A stretch of 64,000 bases of DNA. It comes from Perkinsus chesapeaki (Eukaryota > Perkinsozoa > Perkinsida > Perkinsidae). A program made the translations under genes and the position numbers. The notes under the pieces were generated by a model. It did no database searches and had not been told where the DNA came from. It saw only the letters and a list, made by a program, of their open reading frames with translations. The stretch spans positions 1 through 64,000 of the forward strand of contig JAAPAO010000063.1 in NCBI GenBank assembly GCA_013115145.1, read 5' to 3'. Below are positions 45,516 through 57,828 of the stretch, in pieces; position 1 is the first letter of the stretch, and every line of letters begins with the position of its first letter.

Positions 45516-46289
45516 CTATACATATAATAGTATATACAAGAGACATGCGATAAAATACATTATCCGTCCAATAGGCCCATAATTCATTCTATCTAATATC
45601 ACTATTGCTGCAGTTATTGATGAATATGATGATGATGAGGTTGAGGAGGAAGATGGGATATCTCCATGGTTAGATGATGATGATCCAGGTGTACTTGTAG
45701 TTGTACTTGCATATGGAGTACCTGTATAATCACATACTTGTGCATTAGTCCATCCTTCTGGTGATGTATATCCTAATCTAGCTTGAATTACACTAAGATA
45801 TGTACACTGACATAATACTTTATTATTATTATGGCATACTCTACCACCACCATTATTCCATGACATACAATATTCATCAAATAAATTATCACAATAATTA
45901 TCCCAACAACTTATCATATTTTCAGGTAACATATTAATACATGTTCGATTATCATGCATTTCTACATCAAGACAATAACCCTGTGGACAATATAGATTAA
46001 TAGGAGGAGTAGTAGTAGTAGAAGTAGTAGTAGTTGTAGCAGCGCCGGCAGCTGGTGATGTTGTTGTTGTTGTTGCATTACTTGTATTAGATACAATATT
46101 ATCAGTTGTTATTGTTATATCATTAATATTACTATTATTATTACTACCTTCAACAGCTTGTACATGATCATCATCATAATAATAACCATCTAATGAATAG
46201 TTATTGTTATGTAATGTTGTTGTTGTTGCTGCTGATACTGTTGATGTAGTTATCAAATATATAAATATAGATAACATTATAAAAGGCAT
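45516..46289 (-). CDS. Thr/Ser-rich, Cys-rich surface-type protein
   Basis: A single-exon protein of about 257 residues from ATG 46289 (MPFIMLSIFIYLITTSTVSA, a clear signal peptide); an earlier in-frame ATG at 46403 is less likely. An Asn/Thr-rich mucin-like region (NATTTTTSPAAGAATTTTTS) is followed by a compact domain with ten or so cysteines (YCPQGYCLDVEMHDNRTCIN, CWDNYCDNLFDEYCMSW, VCHNNNKVLCQCTYL). A second Ser/Thr-rich stalk leads to a C-terminal hydrophobic stretch (IMYFIACLLYILLYV) that could signal a GPI anchor. No family recognised. A secreted or cell-surface glycoprotein is inferred. It lacks introns, unlike its neighbours. Confidence 0.75.
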   Translation of the reverse strand: MPFIMLSIFIYLITTSTVSAATTTTLHNNNYSLDGYYYDDDHVQAVEGSNNNSNINDITITTDNIVSNTSNATTTTTSPAAGAATTTTTSTTTTPPINLYCPQGYCLDVEMHDNRTCINMLPENMISCWDNYCDNLFDEYCMSWNNGGGRVCHNNNKVLCQCTYLSVIQARLGYTSPEGWTNAQVCDYTGTPYASTTTSTPGSSSSNHGDIPSSSSTSSSSYSSITAAIVILDRMNYGPIGRIMYFIACLLYILLYV

Positions 46290-46641
46290 CAGTCTTATAT
46301 TATCCCCAAAAGCAAAAGAATGATACTCTCTTCCTGATTCTTCATTCTTAGTCCTTCTTAGTCGTGTTATCATTTGTAGTAATATATCTATATTATTAAT
46401 CAAGTAACCAAGACCCCAACAACCCCCTTATAATACTAATACTACTACTAACTTAACACAATAGAACGCATCATTATTATAATACTAATGGTCTTAACGA
46501 AGGTGTTTATATTAATATGTATTATCAGATGAAGAGGCAATACTATTATTAATAATAGTAATAACTAGACAATGCTCTTCTTCTTCTTCTTCTTCTTTTT
46601 TTTTATTATTAATAGGCTTATGATAATGCTTCTTCTTATTA

Positions 46642-48114
46642 TTAAAGTGTCCTCCTTAATATATCCTTTTGTTGTGGAGACAGTGTTTTAGGGAAAGATA
46701 TATCAAAAGTAACAACTAAGTCACCACGTTGACCTGGATGCTTAGAGACAGGCATACCAGCTCCTCGTATAACTCTGGTGAATCCAGGAGTTACTACTTG
46801 ATCAATACGAACCCTAACAATGATTATTATTATTATTATACTTATTTATATTAATATATATCTTCTACTTCTATATCTGTTATATTACCTAATAGCTTTA
46901 TCACCTTCTATTGATGGTACATTAAGTTCGAAGCCGCATAACGCCTCCTTTAAGGTTATAGTGGCGTTAAATAACAAATTAGATCTGAAATAATAATAAT
47001 AATATTCTTGTTACTTGTTTATATGTACTACCCATCTCGGGTGAATAATGGATGCTTCTTTTCACGAATGATAAATACAATATCTTGACATCTACCAGAG
47101 TTACCAATTTCATCGCCTTCACCGGCAAATGTTATACGAGTACCTTAACGGTAATATATAATTATTATTAATATTGTTATTATTATAATCCTCCTCCTTC
47201 TCCTCTTACCAGGCTTCCATCCAGGCTTTATTGGGACCTCTAGTGTTTTCTCAGCAGGTCTCTGTATAGTCCTACTTACACGACGAACCTTCATCTTCTT
47301 AACTGTACCATGGAATAGGTCTTCAAGGGAACAGTTAAGATCGAATTCAACAGCACCTATTATTATTATCGATAATATAATCGATTATATAATTATCATT
47401 TATTACGTTGTTTCCCCATTGTACTAGAAGCATCGTGGCCACCATGACCAAAACCAGCAGCACTAGCAGCCGACCTACGGCCACCACCACCACCGAGACC
47501 TATAAAGAGATAAAGATATTATATTAATTGATATTATTAATATATCATTATTACCAGCAAAGAGTTGTGCGAAGCTATCATCACCAAATGGTGTCTCACC
47601 AAAACTATTTGTCCGATGTACTGTATCCTTGAAGAATTGGGCAAACATATCATTAGGATCTCGTGAGAAGGTATAATGGAAACCATGTGGTGCACCTTGG
47701 AAGCTAAAGACAATAAGACAATGAAGAAGATGAATAATAATATTGGTAGTAATGATAATAATACTACTTACTTTCCAGTAGTATAATAACCTTGAGCATC
47801 AGGACCAGATGGGCCAGGTCCACCAGGTGCTCCACCTTTAAGACCTTCTTCACCATATTGATCATATACTGCCTTCTTTTGTGGATCACTCAATACATCA
47901 TAAGCTTCAGCAACCTCTTTAAACTTCTCAGCAGCAGCATCTCTATTATTAGGATTCTTATCAGGATGCCATTTTAAAGCCATTCTTCGATATCTAAATA
48001 ATAAATAAATTACGAGACGTACAAGTTAACTTCTTTTTCTCCTTACGCTTTCTTAATTTCATCTTGTCCAGCATCCTTATTAACTCCTAATATACCATAA
48101 TAATCTTTTCCCAT
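46642..48114 (-). CDS. DNAJB1: DNAJB1/Sis1-like class B Hsp40
   Basis: It starts [20 protein letters not shown] at 48114. The J domain contains [15 protein letters not shown] with the HPD that triggers Hsp70 ATPase. A Gly/Phe-rich linker follows ([27 protein letters not shown]). The C-terminal domains read [59 protein letters not shown] and [20 protein letters not shown], ending DILRRTL at 46642. There is no zinc-finger region, so it is class B. Cytosol or nucleus. Six AT-rich introns. Confidence 0.93.
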
Positions 48115-48261
48115 ATAGGTGTTTTATTAATAATAATAAATAATAATAATTTAAACAATAACTAATAATAATAACAACAACAACCAATACTAATAACAAT
48201 AATCCTCAATCTTAACGAATGAAACATCAGTCAATGGTGATGATGATGATAAACAATAGTA

Positions 48262-49636
48262 TTATCGATGTCCTCCTCCTCCTCCACCACCTCTACGTCT
48301 ACTACTATTATTGTTATCCTGAAACACGAAATGAAGGTAAACCCTTTTGGACCCCTTAAACCCATTTAAGCTACTACTATATTCAATTATACTTATACAC
48401 TATAAATATATTCATTAATAATAATATACACCATATTCTTATACTACATAAACGTACTACTTAACCATATTAAATAACCGATAATTACTATTCATTAGCC
48501 TTATTGTTGTATCAACAACATTATAAGCTACATTCAACAACAACACAGCGGCAGCAGCAGCCCTTTCACGTGACTATTAGCGTGTGCGCACGCGTGCAGA
48601 ATTATTGTGTGCTTGTCCCTATTTAATATTTCGGACCTTCTTGTTATTGTTGTTCTTTGGCATTGTTGTTGTTGTCTCTGTTGTTGTTGTTGCACTACCA
48701 GTCATTGCTCTCATTAATCCTCCAGTAATACCATCATCATTGGCAGCAACTAACAGTGTATTATTAATTGTTGCTATTACTATTATTATTGTTAAGTTGT
48801 ATGTTACCTTCTTTCATTTCATTCATAGTTTCTTCATCCATCATACTTTGTTGTAATCTTGGTAAACATAACATAAGCCCACACATAACAAGTGCCATGA
48901 TAGCCATTGGTGATTTTAATACATGAACCAGGTTAAAACTCTAACAACAACATCATCATCATCATAAACGTAGTAGTAATTATTATTATAGTTATCACCT
49001 ACCTCTCTTTGAGTAAAGTATTGTATCTCATTTATTGCTGATATAACCAATGGTAATCCTGATGTAACCATTTTACCATGTGAATGTAAAGGGTCAAAGT
49101 GATGAACAATCACTTTATTATCCGGTAATACATCAATAGTAAACTAATATAAAATAATACCGCAATCAGGCATCGAACTTGTGCCCTCTGTTGCTGATGC
49201 TCGAGCTGTTTACCTCTTCAAAATCTATATCTTTATTAACTACTTGTAATACATATGTCCCCAAGTCAACATCAGCACTGTCCATAATAAAATCTTTCCG
49301 CACTAGCAAGAATATTCTACTCACATTCTAAAGATTCCTCTTTGGTCAACATTTGCACCATACTCTCGTCCATCTTCAAGTATAACCCTTGAATTAGCAA
49401 ATATACTTGACAAACCTCCACTGCTACTACTGCTACCACCATCATCATGCTCAACATATATCTTATGCTCTACTTTACCTAGAATATTATTATTAAACAT
49501 ACTATTATCATCAGCATTAATAATAATGAGCACTACCGTTATTACTTGGTATTTGTAATACACCAGTAATATCAACAGCTTCAATAGGAAGGATACTACT
49601 CAATATTGAAGCTAGTACCATAAAGTAGTTAACCAT
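48262..49636 (-). CDS. EMC7: ER membrane protein complex subunit 7
   Basis: The signal peptide is MVNYFMVLASILSSILPIEA, followed by a lumenal beta-sandwich (NSRVILEDGREYGANVDQRG, DLGTYVLQVVNKDIDFEE, FTIDVLPDNKVIVHHFDP), then NEIQYFTQRE, the TM segment HVLKSPMAIMALVMCGLMLC with LPRL, and a cytosolic tail with Asn and RRRGGGGGGHR. The order signal-sandwich-TM-polar tail and the RExxxxxxxLxSPMxxM pattern match EMC7, part of the EMC insertase. About 220 residues. The intron at 49144-49213 carries a T-arm-like element. Confidence 0.82.
49169..49179 (-). repeat. T-arm-like element in EMC7 intron, sense
   Basis: The minus strand reads AGTTCGATGCC then TGATTGCGG in the 70-nt intron 49144-49213, between KDIDFEE and FTIDVLPD. 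It has no TAATAAT tract, unlike other introns nearby. Confidence 0.5.
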
Positions 49637-49815
49637 AGTGAGAAGAAGAACAACAACAACAACAACAAGCACTAGTAATAGTTATACTATTTATAAAAAT
49701 ATTGTATTACTAAACACAATATTAATAATATATTCTGATAACATGCTACTACCACGAGTTAGCAAATGTACATCATCATGTGATGTAAAAGTGTATATAA
49801 CAACAGTAATGTCCA

Positions 49816-49835
49816 AATCGATCAAATGATCGATT
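49816..49835. promoter_or_regulatory. AATCGATCA palindrome upstream of EMC7
   Basis: AATCGATCAAATGATCGATT has exactly the same 9-bp arms as the RACK1 promoter palindrome, with AA in place of the central CG. It is 180 bp upstream of the EMC7 start codon and just downstream of the next gene's stop. Confidence 0.55.
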
Positions 49836-49901
49836 ATGTTTACAAATATTACGAGTATTTATGTACTTTTACCTGCTGCTGCTGCTCATGCTCTTTATTA
49901 T

Positions 49902-52131
49902 CTACACATTATACTCTGTATTAAATGATATCTAATAATTAAATATAATAATAATAACAACAAGATATACTACCCAATAGCTGATGGTATTATTATATGA
50001 AGTAAAATAGTATTTTTAATACTTGACCAACTTTGACCAAATAAAGCATTACCCATTTGCCATAGTGCATCTTGTCGACATTCTCCAATCTAATTATATA
50101 AGACATTGCAAGTAGTAGTAGTAGTAGTAATAATGATATATTACAATAAAGAGATGTATCAACGATCCTATAATAGAAATGATAAGACATACTATTGTAT
50201 TATGTATTATGATAGACTCCTGATTAGATTGATTAGATTCTCGTAAAGTAAGATCAGATATTATAAGGTAAATACCTAATAGGCTCCTCATTATATAGTA
50301 TAATAATATGTATTATTTATAGTATTATACCTGATATTGATATTGATACTGCATACATTAATATATTATCAAATATAAGCATAGGTAATGAAGCTCTAGA
50401 TGATAATATCTAATATATAAATATATAGTATAATAATTATATTATTAATACCGTATCATTATTATCATGTAATGACCAATTATCAATATCATCATCAATA
50501 AAATACCCATCCCCAGCAGCTACTCTATCAACAATTGTTATTATATCTATACAAGTACCTGATAATAATAGATATAGACTATGTATAAGAATGAAGATAA
50601 GTAAACTATTAATACTACTACTACTACTACCTTTAAAACCTGTAGTGTATGATGATAAAAAGAATAATTCCCTCAATAATAATATCTGTATGGCTATTTC
50701 ACATGTTATGTTTGTATTAATATCCAATATTAATAATCCTATTATATTACTCGGTATCATTATTGAATACTAATACAAGAATTACTATATTATACTACTA
50801 ATAATAATATAGTATAGTTATTACTACCATAATGAATATAATAAAATATCTAACCAGTAAAGGATGTAAAGATACCGCTTTACACACTCTATATGTTAGA
50901 TGTATAAATAATGATTGTATCTAATAATAATATTAACAACAAGATTATATAATAGTATGATCGATATTGTTGTTGTTTGTATTATTACAAGTAATGGTAA
51001 AGACATTCTTATTATTAAACCATATCCCATAGTAATATTACCATTAATTATACTACTTATTATATATTTATTAAATATTATTATAAATGATGTACTCAAA
51101 ATAATAATACTTAATAAACATTTCCTAAGATGTTTTATTATCTTGCATAAACATAAGGCCATCATTATTAATATCTATTAACATCAATAATATTTAATAA
51201 TATATATTATTACCATTCCTATAATGTATTCTATAATATTATCTATCCATCCTATATTCCATATCACTTTATTATAATTATCAATACCAACAAGTATCAT
51301 AATAATACTATTTAATATCATCATTTGTCTTTTAACATATCTATTGTAATTGTTGAGTACTATTCTCCTTATGGTTATGGTATTAGAAGGATCATTAAAA
51401 ATAATATTATTTATTGGATATATTATTAAAGCTATAATACTACCAGCCCATAAAGCATACCTATTAATACATTATAAAATATATTAATACTTAATATTAC
51501 TACTACCCAATATAATCCGCTATACAAAGTCTAATAACATTACCAAATGACGATGATGATAATGCGATATTTATATTATCTTTTATTATATTTAATTTTA
51601 ATATTTTAAGTATACCTATTAATATTATTAATATTATATTATTACCATTTATTACTTATTAATATTATTGTTATAATAATACTTAATATAACTATTAATG
51701 AAGAGTCTAATATAATACGTATACGTAATAATCTAACACTTCTTCGTATTCTTCTTCTTCCTACTTCTTCTTTTTTCTGTTCTTGTCTAATAAACACACT
51801 CCCCTTTTATATATCCACTCCTATTATATTACATGTTCTCTATTTCTCCCTTTATGAATACTTCACCATTACTATAAACATTGTTATCTTCTTCTTTGTC
51901 TGTCGTATATTGTAATATAATATTGTTTATTATTAAATGATTATTATTGTAGATTGGTGCTGTTCTTGGTACTGGTGATAATATAATGTATTCTTCAATA
52001 TTATCCCTTCTTTCAACTTCAGAAGGTGACAATGTTGACGCGACTGTTGACAATGACGATGATACAGATGATGGAGTAGGGCTGTGAATGGATGTGGCGG
52101 AGTAAGCCTCCAAAAAATAACTTAATAACAA
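49902..52131 (-). CDS. Unrecognised polytopic membrane protein
   Basis: It starts MLLSYFLEAYSATSIHSPTP at 52131. A Ser-rich N-tail leads to a basic stretch (KKEEVGRRRIRRSVRLLRIR). Then come many hydrophobic segments across AT-rich exons: YALWAGSIIALIIYPINNII, MMILNSIIMILVGI, GYGLIIRMSLPLLVIIQTTT, INSLLIFILIHSLYLLLSG, ASLPMLIFDNILMYAVSIS, IIIHNTIVCLIISIIGSLIH. The last exons have GECRQDALWQMGNALFGQSW and LLHIIIPSAI, ending EYNV. Eight or more membrane spans are likely. A transporter or channel is possible; no family is recognised. Because exons and introns are both AT-rich, exon borders are uncertain. Confidence 0.5.
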
Positions 52132-52302
52132 TTAACCTATTATCTATCTTGCATGCATCAAGATTAGATACCGGTCAACAACACAACTCCACGATACTTC
52201 AATAACTAATAAATGGTAACAAAGCCTTCTATTAGCAATGATGAATCCTTAAATATCTTAGGTTAAATTATGCAAGATATAAAATGAGTCAAGTCAAGCA
52301 CC

Positions 52303-53764
52303 TTACATTATAGTACAACCACAACACTTGGTTATCCTTTTACGTCTATTAACAGTATGCATACTTCCCATCCTTCTCAATGGCCCTGATGATATATTAT
52401 CATCATCTAAGCTGCTGTCTTCATCTATTATATCATCATTTATAGACCCTATTGTTGATGGAATGTGTCCGCTATCACTTTCTTTACAATCTCCTTCCAA
52501 TACTTCCCCTTTTAACAGTACATCCCCTTCCCCTTTTAACAGTACATCCCCTTCCCCTTTTAACAGTACATCCCCTTCCCCTTTTAACAGTACATCCCCN
52601 NNNNNNNNNNNNNNNNNNNNNNNNNNNNNNNNNNNNNNNNNNNNNNNNNNNNNNNNNNNNNNNNNNNNNNNNNNNNNNNNNNNNNNNNNNNNNNNNCAGT
52701 TCTCCTTTTAACAGTACATCCCCTTCCCCTTTTAACAGTACATCCCCTTCTCCTTTTAATACTACTTCTGCCCTTTGTTCATATTGTGTATGTATTCTAG
52801 ATGTATCTGCTTGTGACCAATCATCAACTTGTATTAATTTTTCTAATATTTTTGTAATATCATTAAACTTGGGTCGTTTATTGATATCCTTATCAATACA
52901 CAACATCCCAACATTTACTAGTTCCCCTACTATATAATTAGGCCATCCTGCTTTATTATCAATCAATGACCATATATCAATGCATGTTGTTTTACCCATT
53001 ATAAAATTATATTTTATATTATTGTTATTATCATAATAAGCTGGTGATAATGATGTTAAAGTTTCTAATATAACCATACCAAATGAGTATACTTCTGATA
53101 ATTGATTATATATATTATTATTAATATAATATGGGCATATATAACCAGGTGTACCACTTATATTATTACTTATAATATTATTTGGTATGAAAGCATTGCC
53201 CAATAATGATAAACCAAAATCAGCTAATTTACCTTCATTATTATATTGTAATAATATATTTTGGCTTTTAATATCCCTATGATAGGCCTCTGGTATCCTA
53301 TTATGTAAATAACCTAATGCTTTTGATATTGATAATAATACTTTAATACGATCACGATAATTAAATAATGTATGTTTATTAATATGTAATTTATCATATA
53401 ATGTACCATTGCCTATATATTCATATATTAATATTCTTATATTATTATATCTAGCAAAACCAATTAATATAACTAGATTAGGATGCCTATATTTAGATAA
53501 TATATTAATTTCTTGTATAAATCCATATTGTGGATTATTTAATAATTTAACAGCTATATTAGTACCATCCGGCAATATACCTTTATAAACAGTACCATAA
53601 CTTCCTATACCAATTATATTATTAAAACCATTAGTTGCCTTATATATTATATTATACGGGAATTCAAGTGATACATCATTAATTAATGTAGCATCGTGAC
53701 GATCATCAATCAGGGAGAAAGGATTATTATTCATGCTACTAATCAAGTAATCACCAATGCCCAT
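52303..53764 (-). CDS. TKL/Pelle-like protein kinase with 8-residue C-terminal repeats
   Basis: The kinase domain reads IIGIGSYGTVYKGILPDGTN, IAVKLL (Lys), FIQEINILSKYRHPNLV, LIYEYIGNGTLYDKL, YHRDIKSQNILLQY (HRD), KLADFGLSLLG (DFG), ISGTPGYICPYY and SEVYSFGMVILETLTS. All catalytic residues are there, but the usual APE Glu is replaced (ICPYY). The style resembles plant RLK/Pelle kinases. A tandem array of KGEGDVLL follows, interrupted by 97 Ns (52600-52696) that shift the frame, then CKESDSGHIPSTIGSINDD, DSSLDDD and a basic tail KRITKCCGCTIM at 52303. The frame mismatch across the Ns reflects an estimated gap length, not necessarily a broken gene. The start may be the second ATG (MNNNPFSLIDDRH). 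Confidence 0.82.
52502..52760. repeat. 24-bp coding minisatellite with assembly gap
   Basis: Units of CCCCTTTTAACAGTACATCC type, 24 bp each, at least four on one side and two on the other side of an N run (52600-52696, 97 Ns). On the minus strand they encode the 8-residue repeat KGEGDVLL. Copy number is unknown because the array broke the assembly. Confidence 0.95.
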
Positions 53765-53880
53765 AATTTGTCTAAAATGGATTTGATTTCGAAGGTTAAG
53801 CGCGCGCCCCAGGCCTGCTATCCTCTTCTAATCATTGTTTGGGGGCACATTATCTTATTGCTAGTTGTTGTTGTTGTTTA

Positions 53881-56800
53881 ATGTCATCTTGTAGTAGCAG
53901 TGGTGTTAGCAGTGGTGATATACCATCTGATGTTAAAAAGGATACATCAGAGAATGCATCCTCTTCTGATAGTGCATCTCTTGGGTCATTATTAAGATTA
54001 TTTAAATCCGAGGTAATAATGGGTATTATTATTAATATTTAAAGATATAATAGGTATTTGATGCTTATTATCATATGCACTATTTACATACAATGACATC
54101 ACAAGGTGTTAATGATTATCTAGTTAATGAATTGTAATAATAATATTATATATATCTATTATAATTATTATTAGATACAAAGTTAATGACAAATATATTG
54201 ATTTTTATTTACCGCAACTAGTATATTCATCATTGAAGAGGATCAATACAGTAATATTATATAATAATATATTAATATCGACTTGCAGTCATCACTGCAT
54301 ACATTCCTACTTGATAAAGCAGCCCAAAGGATGGGATTTGCTCTTAAACTTCATTGGCTGTAATAATAATAGATATATCGTAATTATATATGTATTTACT
54401 AATAGTTATCAAGCAGTAGTTGAAGATGGTCCTAAAGTTACTGGCACGGAAATGCATGAAGCTGCATTAAGATTATGTCAAGAAAGTGAAATGGCAATAG
54501 TTAATTGTGGTTTAGCTCAAAGTGTTGGTAATAACTTATATGGTGTGTATATAATAAATATATATATTATATAGCAACGGCTAGAAAGAAACAATCAAAT
54601 GCTGCATTAACAAGAGGTGATACTAGATTACAAAAACATCAATTAAAACATAAAGATAGTATTAATAAAAGGACATCAACATCACAGGTAATTTTTAGGT
54701 ATATTAGGATTTAATAAGGTAATATTAGGTCATGGCAAGGGCCGGTGGATTAGCTGGAAATTGTGGTTATAATAAAGATGATAATAAAGATAGAAATAAA
54801 GGAGATGATGATAGCGCTGAATCTATGGATGATAGTGCATCAATAAATATGTAATAATATATATATAATAGGAATATATTATATATATTAGTGGTGATAA
54901 TAATATAACAAGGAGTAACTCTAATCCAGAACTAGTTAATAGAATAAATAACACACAAGATGGTAATAATAACAATTATTAATATTGGATGATATAAATA
55001 GATGATAATGCTGATGTTATAGATGATAAAAAAACTGTTAAGGATGATAAAGATGTAATATAAGGATGGGAATTTAATAATATAGTATTATAGGTTGTAT
55101 CATTACAAGAATCATTAGAAGATTTAAGAAAGGCTTCCAGAAGTGCTAGAGCACAAGCAAGTCCATATCTTAATAGGATAAGTAATAATATATGTTATAA
55201 TAATATTAATAACTTGTATTATATGATGATAAGGTACAATGTCAATATATGGTGAATTGGGTGATCCAGAAACATCTATTGATCGTTATATAGCTGTAGC
55301 TGGTATTGATCTACCTAAAGCAACATCATCATCAACAGCAGCAGCAGCAATGCTTGAGAATAGTATCATGGATGATAAAGGAAATGAAAGTGATGAAGAT
55401 ATTAAACATTTAGATAATGAAATGGAAAAGTTCTTATTAAAACAATTAAGGTACTATTAACCTCAATAATAATAGGTAATCGAATGTTGTTGTTATTATT
55501 ATTAATATTGATAGGTGTGATTATTTTAATAATCAAAATACCTTTGTTGCAGCATTATGTAGATTATCCTGTTTATTAGTAAATCATTCAGAAAGAAAAG
55601 AATGCCTATCAGCAGCTATGTCACAATTAAATGAATGGTTATTTGAAAGTAATAATAATAATAATATACTAACTCATATCATCATCAATATTCATTCCAT
55701 TATTTATTATATAGGGAGAGCAGCAGTAGCAATGACTACTGGATCATTTCAATTAACTGGTTTATCATTACCACAAGGTATGCCTGCTTGTAATAATAGA
55801 AAGGATAGTGTACAAACTCATATTATATCTGTAATAATAATAACAAGCATTATTAATAAAGAGGTAGTAATAGGTTCATATCGATGATTGTAAAGTGTTT
55901 AAAACACGTACAAGGGCACCATATATGTTAACATTAGAAGTTGCTGATCTAGATGAAATATTTGATAAAGCATCACCAAAGCCCAGAACATCACGAGAAC
56001 GGTGTAATGAGGTTAGCAAGTAATAATAAAAGTATCTTAGCTTAAAGCTTGCATTATTGAATAGATATGTACTTGGTGAAATGGATACTAAAGTTGTTGT
56101 TGATGATGGGCATGGTGGTGTAGATACATTATTTAAAGAATCATTATATCCATATAGAGATGAATTACGTTATGCTGTGGCTCATACACCAACAATTGAA
56201 TGGTGTAATCATTTCTATGGTAACATTATTAAAGATTGTATGAGAACATTTCAAGTTGGTACTATAGTAGATCCGTATGATAATAATAATACGGATACTA
56301 CTTCAGGTAGTAATAATAATAACTAATAATGTATATTAACTATAATAGGTATGGCTACCGCCGCTGCCGACTCTACGGTATCAATAACAGCATTAGAAGC
56401 ATCAGCTTTAGCAAGTAGTGATGATACGGAAGGTAATTAATGCTGGCAGCAGCAGCAACAGCATGGGTTCGATTCTTGGTAGAAGCATTTTATTTAGTAA
56501 ATAATAATGAGCAAGAAGAAGAAGCACAACAACAAGAACAGCAGCAGGTAACACCTCATCAAAAACGGAAGCAGAAGAGGCAAGAAGAAGCTGAGAAGGT
56601 TATAATAAATAATATTATTAACTATAATAGTTAATATTAGTAGTAGGTTAGGAGATCAATATGGGGTGAACCATTCAAAGATAAGAAAGCACGTATAAGA
56701 AAGAATAGTGTATATGGTAATCTAGAATCATGGAATGTTGTACAAGTATTAATAATAATATATTATGTTATAAGGATTATTATTATTAGGTTATGGTTAA

Positions 56801-57670
56801 AGGAGGTGATGATGTTAGACAAGAGGTATTAGCTGGTCAATTGGTTAGGTAATAATAATGACTATTATTAATATTGTTGATAAGTTATTGTTATTATTAG
56901 AGTATTACAATCAATATTTGATGAAGCTAGATTACCATTATGGTTAAAACCATATGAAACAGTTGTAATTGATGCTAATTCTGGGTTAATGGAAATGGTA
57001 ATAATACTTACGTTATATTTAATATTATATAACCTATTATTAGTTAACTGATACAATATCAATTGATGCATTAAAGAAGGAGTTTCCTGATAAATCATTA
57101 GATGATATATTTAAAATGGCATTTAGTGAATCAAGAGATACACTTGATAGAGCAAGGAATAACTTTATTGAAAGTTTAGCAGCATATTCATTATTTTCAT
57201 ATTTTCTAGCAGTACGTGATAGACATAATGGTAATCTATTATTAGATAGAGAAGGTCATCTTATACATATTGATTTTGGTTATATGTTATCAAATGCACC
57301 TGGTAACTTTGTATTTGAAACAGCACCATTCAAGCTCACTCAAGAATATATTGATGTCATTGGTGGTGAAGATAGTGATAAATTTGAATATTTCCGAACA
57401 TTGGTGATACGTGGATTCCTTGAAGCCCGTAAACACCGTGATAGGTTAATATTATTAGTTAGAATGTTAGCTGAATCTGGATGTAAAATGGATTGTTTAA
57501 CAGCTGGTGGTACACAGAATACAATTAAACAAATGGATGATAGGTTCTTTGGACATTTAACAGAGGAAGCATGTATAGAAAAGATAGTTATATTGATAGA
57601 TAATAGTGTTAATAATTGGAGGACAATACAATATGATAATTTTCAAAGGATAACCAATGGTATACTCTAG
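53881..57670 (+). CDS. PI4KB: Phosphatidylinositol 4-kinase beta-like
   Basis: It starts MSSCSSSGVSSGDIPSDVKK at 53881. The N-terminal helical (LKU) region has ASLGSLLRLFKSEVFDAYYH, GVNDYLVNEL, IDFYLPQLV and LDKAAQRMGFALKLHWL. The C-terminal kinase has PFKDKKARIRKNSVYGNLES, MVKGGDDVRQEVLAGQLVR, LPLWLKPYETVVIDANSGLM, AVRDRHNGNLLLDREGHLIH with IDFGYML (catalytic and metal-binding loops), and APFKLTQEYIDVIGG. It ends RITNGIL. It makes PI4P at the Golgi. It has twelve or more AT-rich introns; that at 56433-56497 carries a T-arm-like element. A Gln/Glu-rich insert lies before the kinase. Confidence 0.9.
56466..56491 (+). repeat. T-arm-like element in PI4KB intron, sense
   Basis: GGTTCGATTCTTGG is followed by TAGAAGC, A and TTTT in the 65-nt intron 56433-56497. 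It ends just before the 3' splice site TTTAG. Confidence 0.6.
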
Positions 57671-57828
57671 TGAAGATGATCCAATAACAAGTGTATCAAC
57701 AACAGCAACAACTGTAACAATAATAATAATAAGTATTTTATTCAGTCATTATTATTCTTACTATCGTTGTTATGGTTGTTGTTATAAATTCATATTATCA
57801 TTGTTCAGTATTATTATTAATAAACAAC

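Noticed and set aside
47357-47376. ATCGATAATATAATCGATTA as another copy of the palindrome
   Set aside because: Arms and spacing differ from AATCGATCA-NN-TGATCGATT, and the site is in an AT-rich DNAJB intron where such strings are common.
52484-52600. Frameshifted kinase pseudogene
   Set aside because: The frame change occurs only across the N gap, whose length is an estimate; the sequence on both sides encodes the same repeat in frame with sensible protein.
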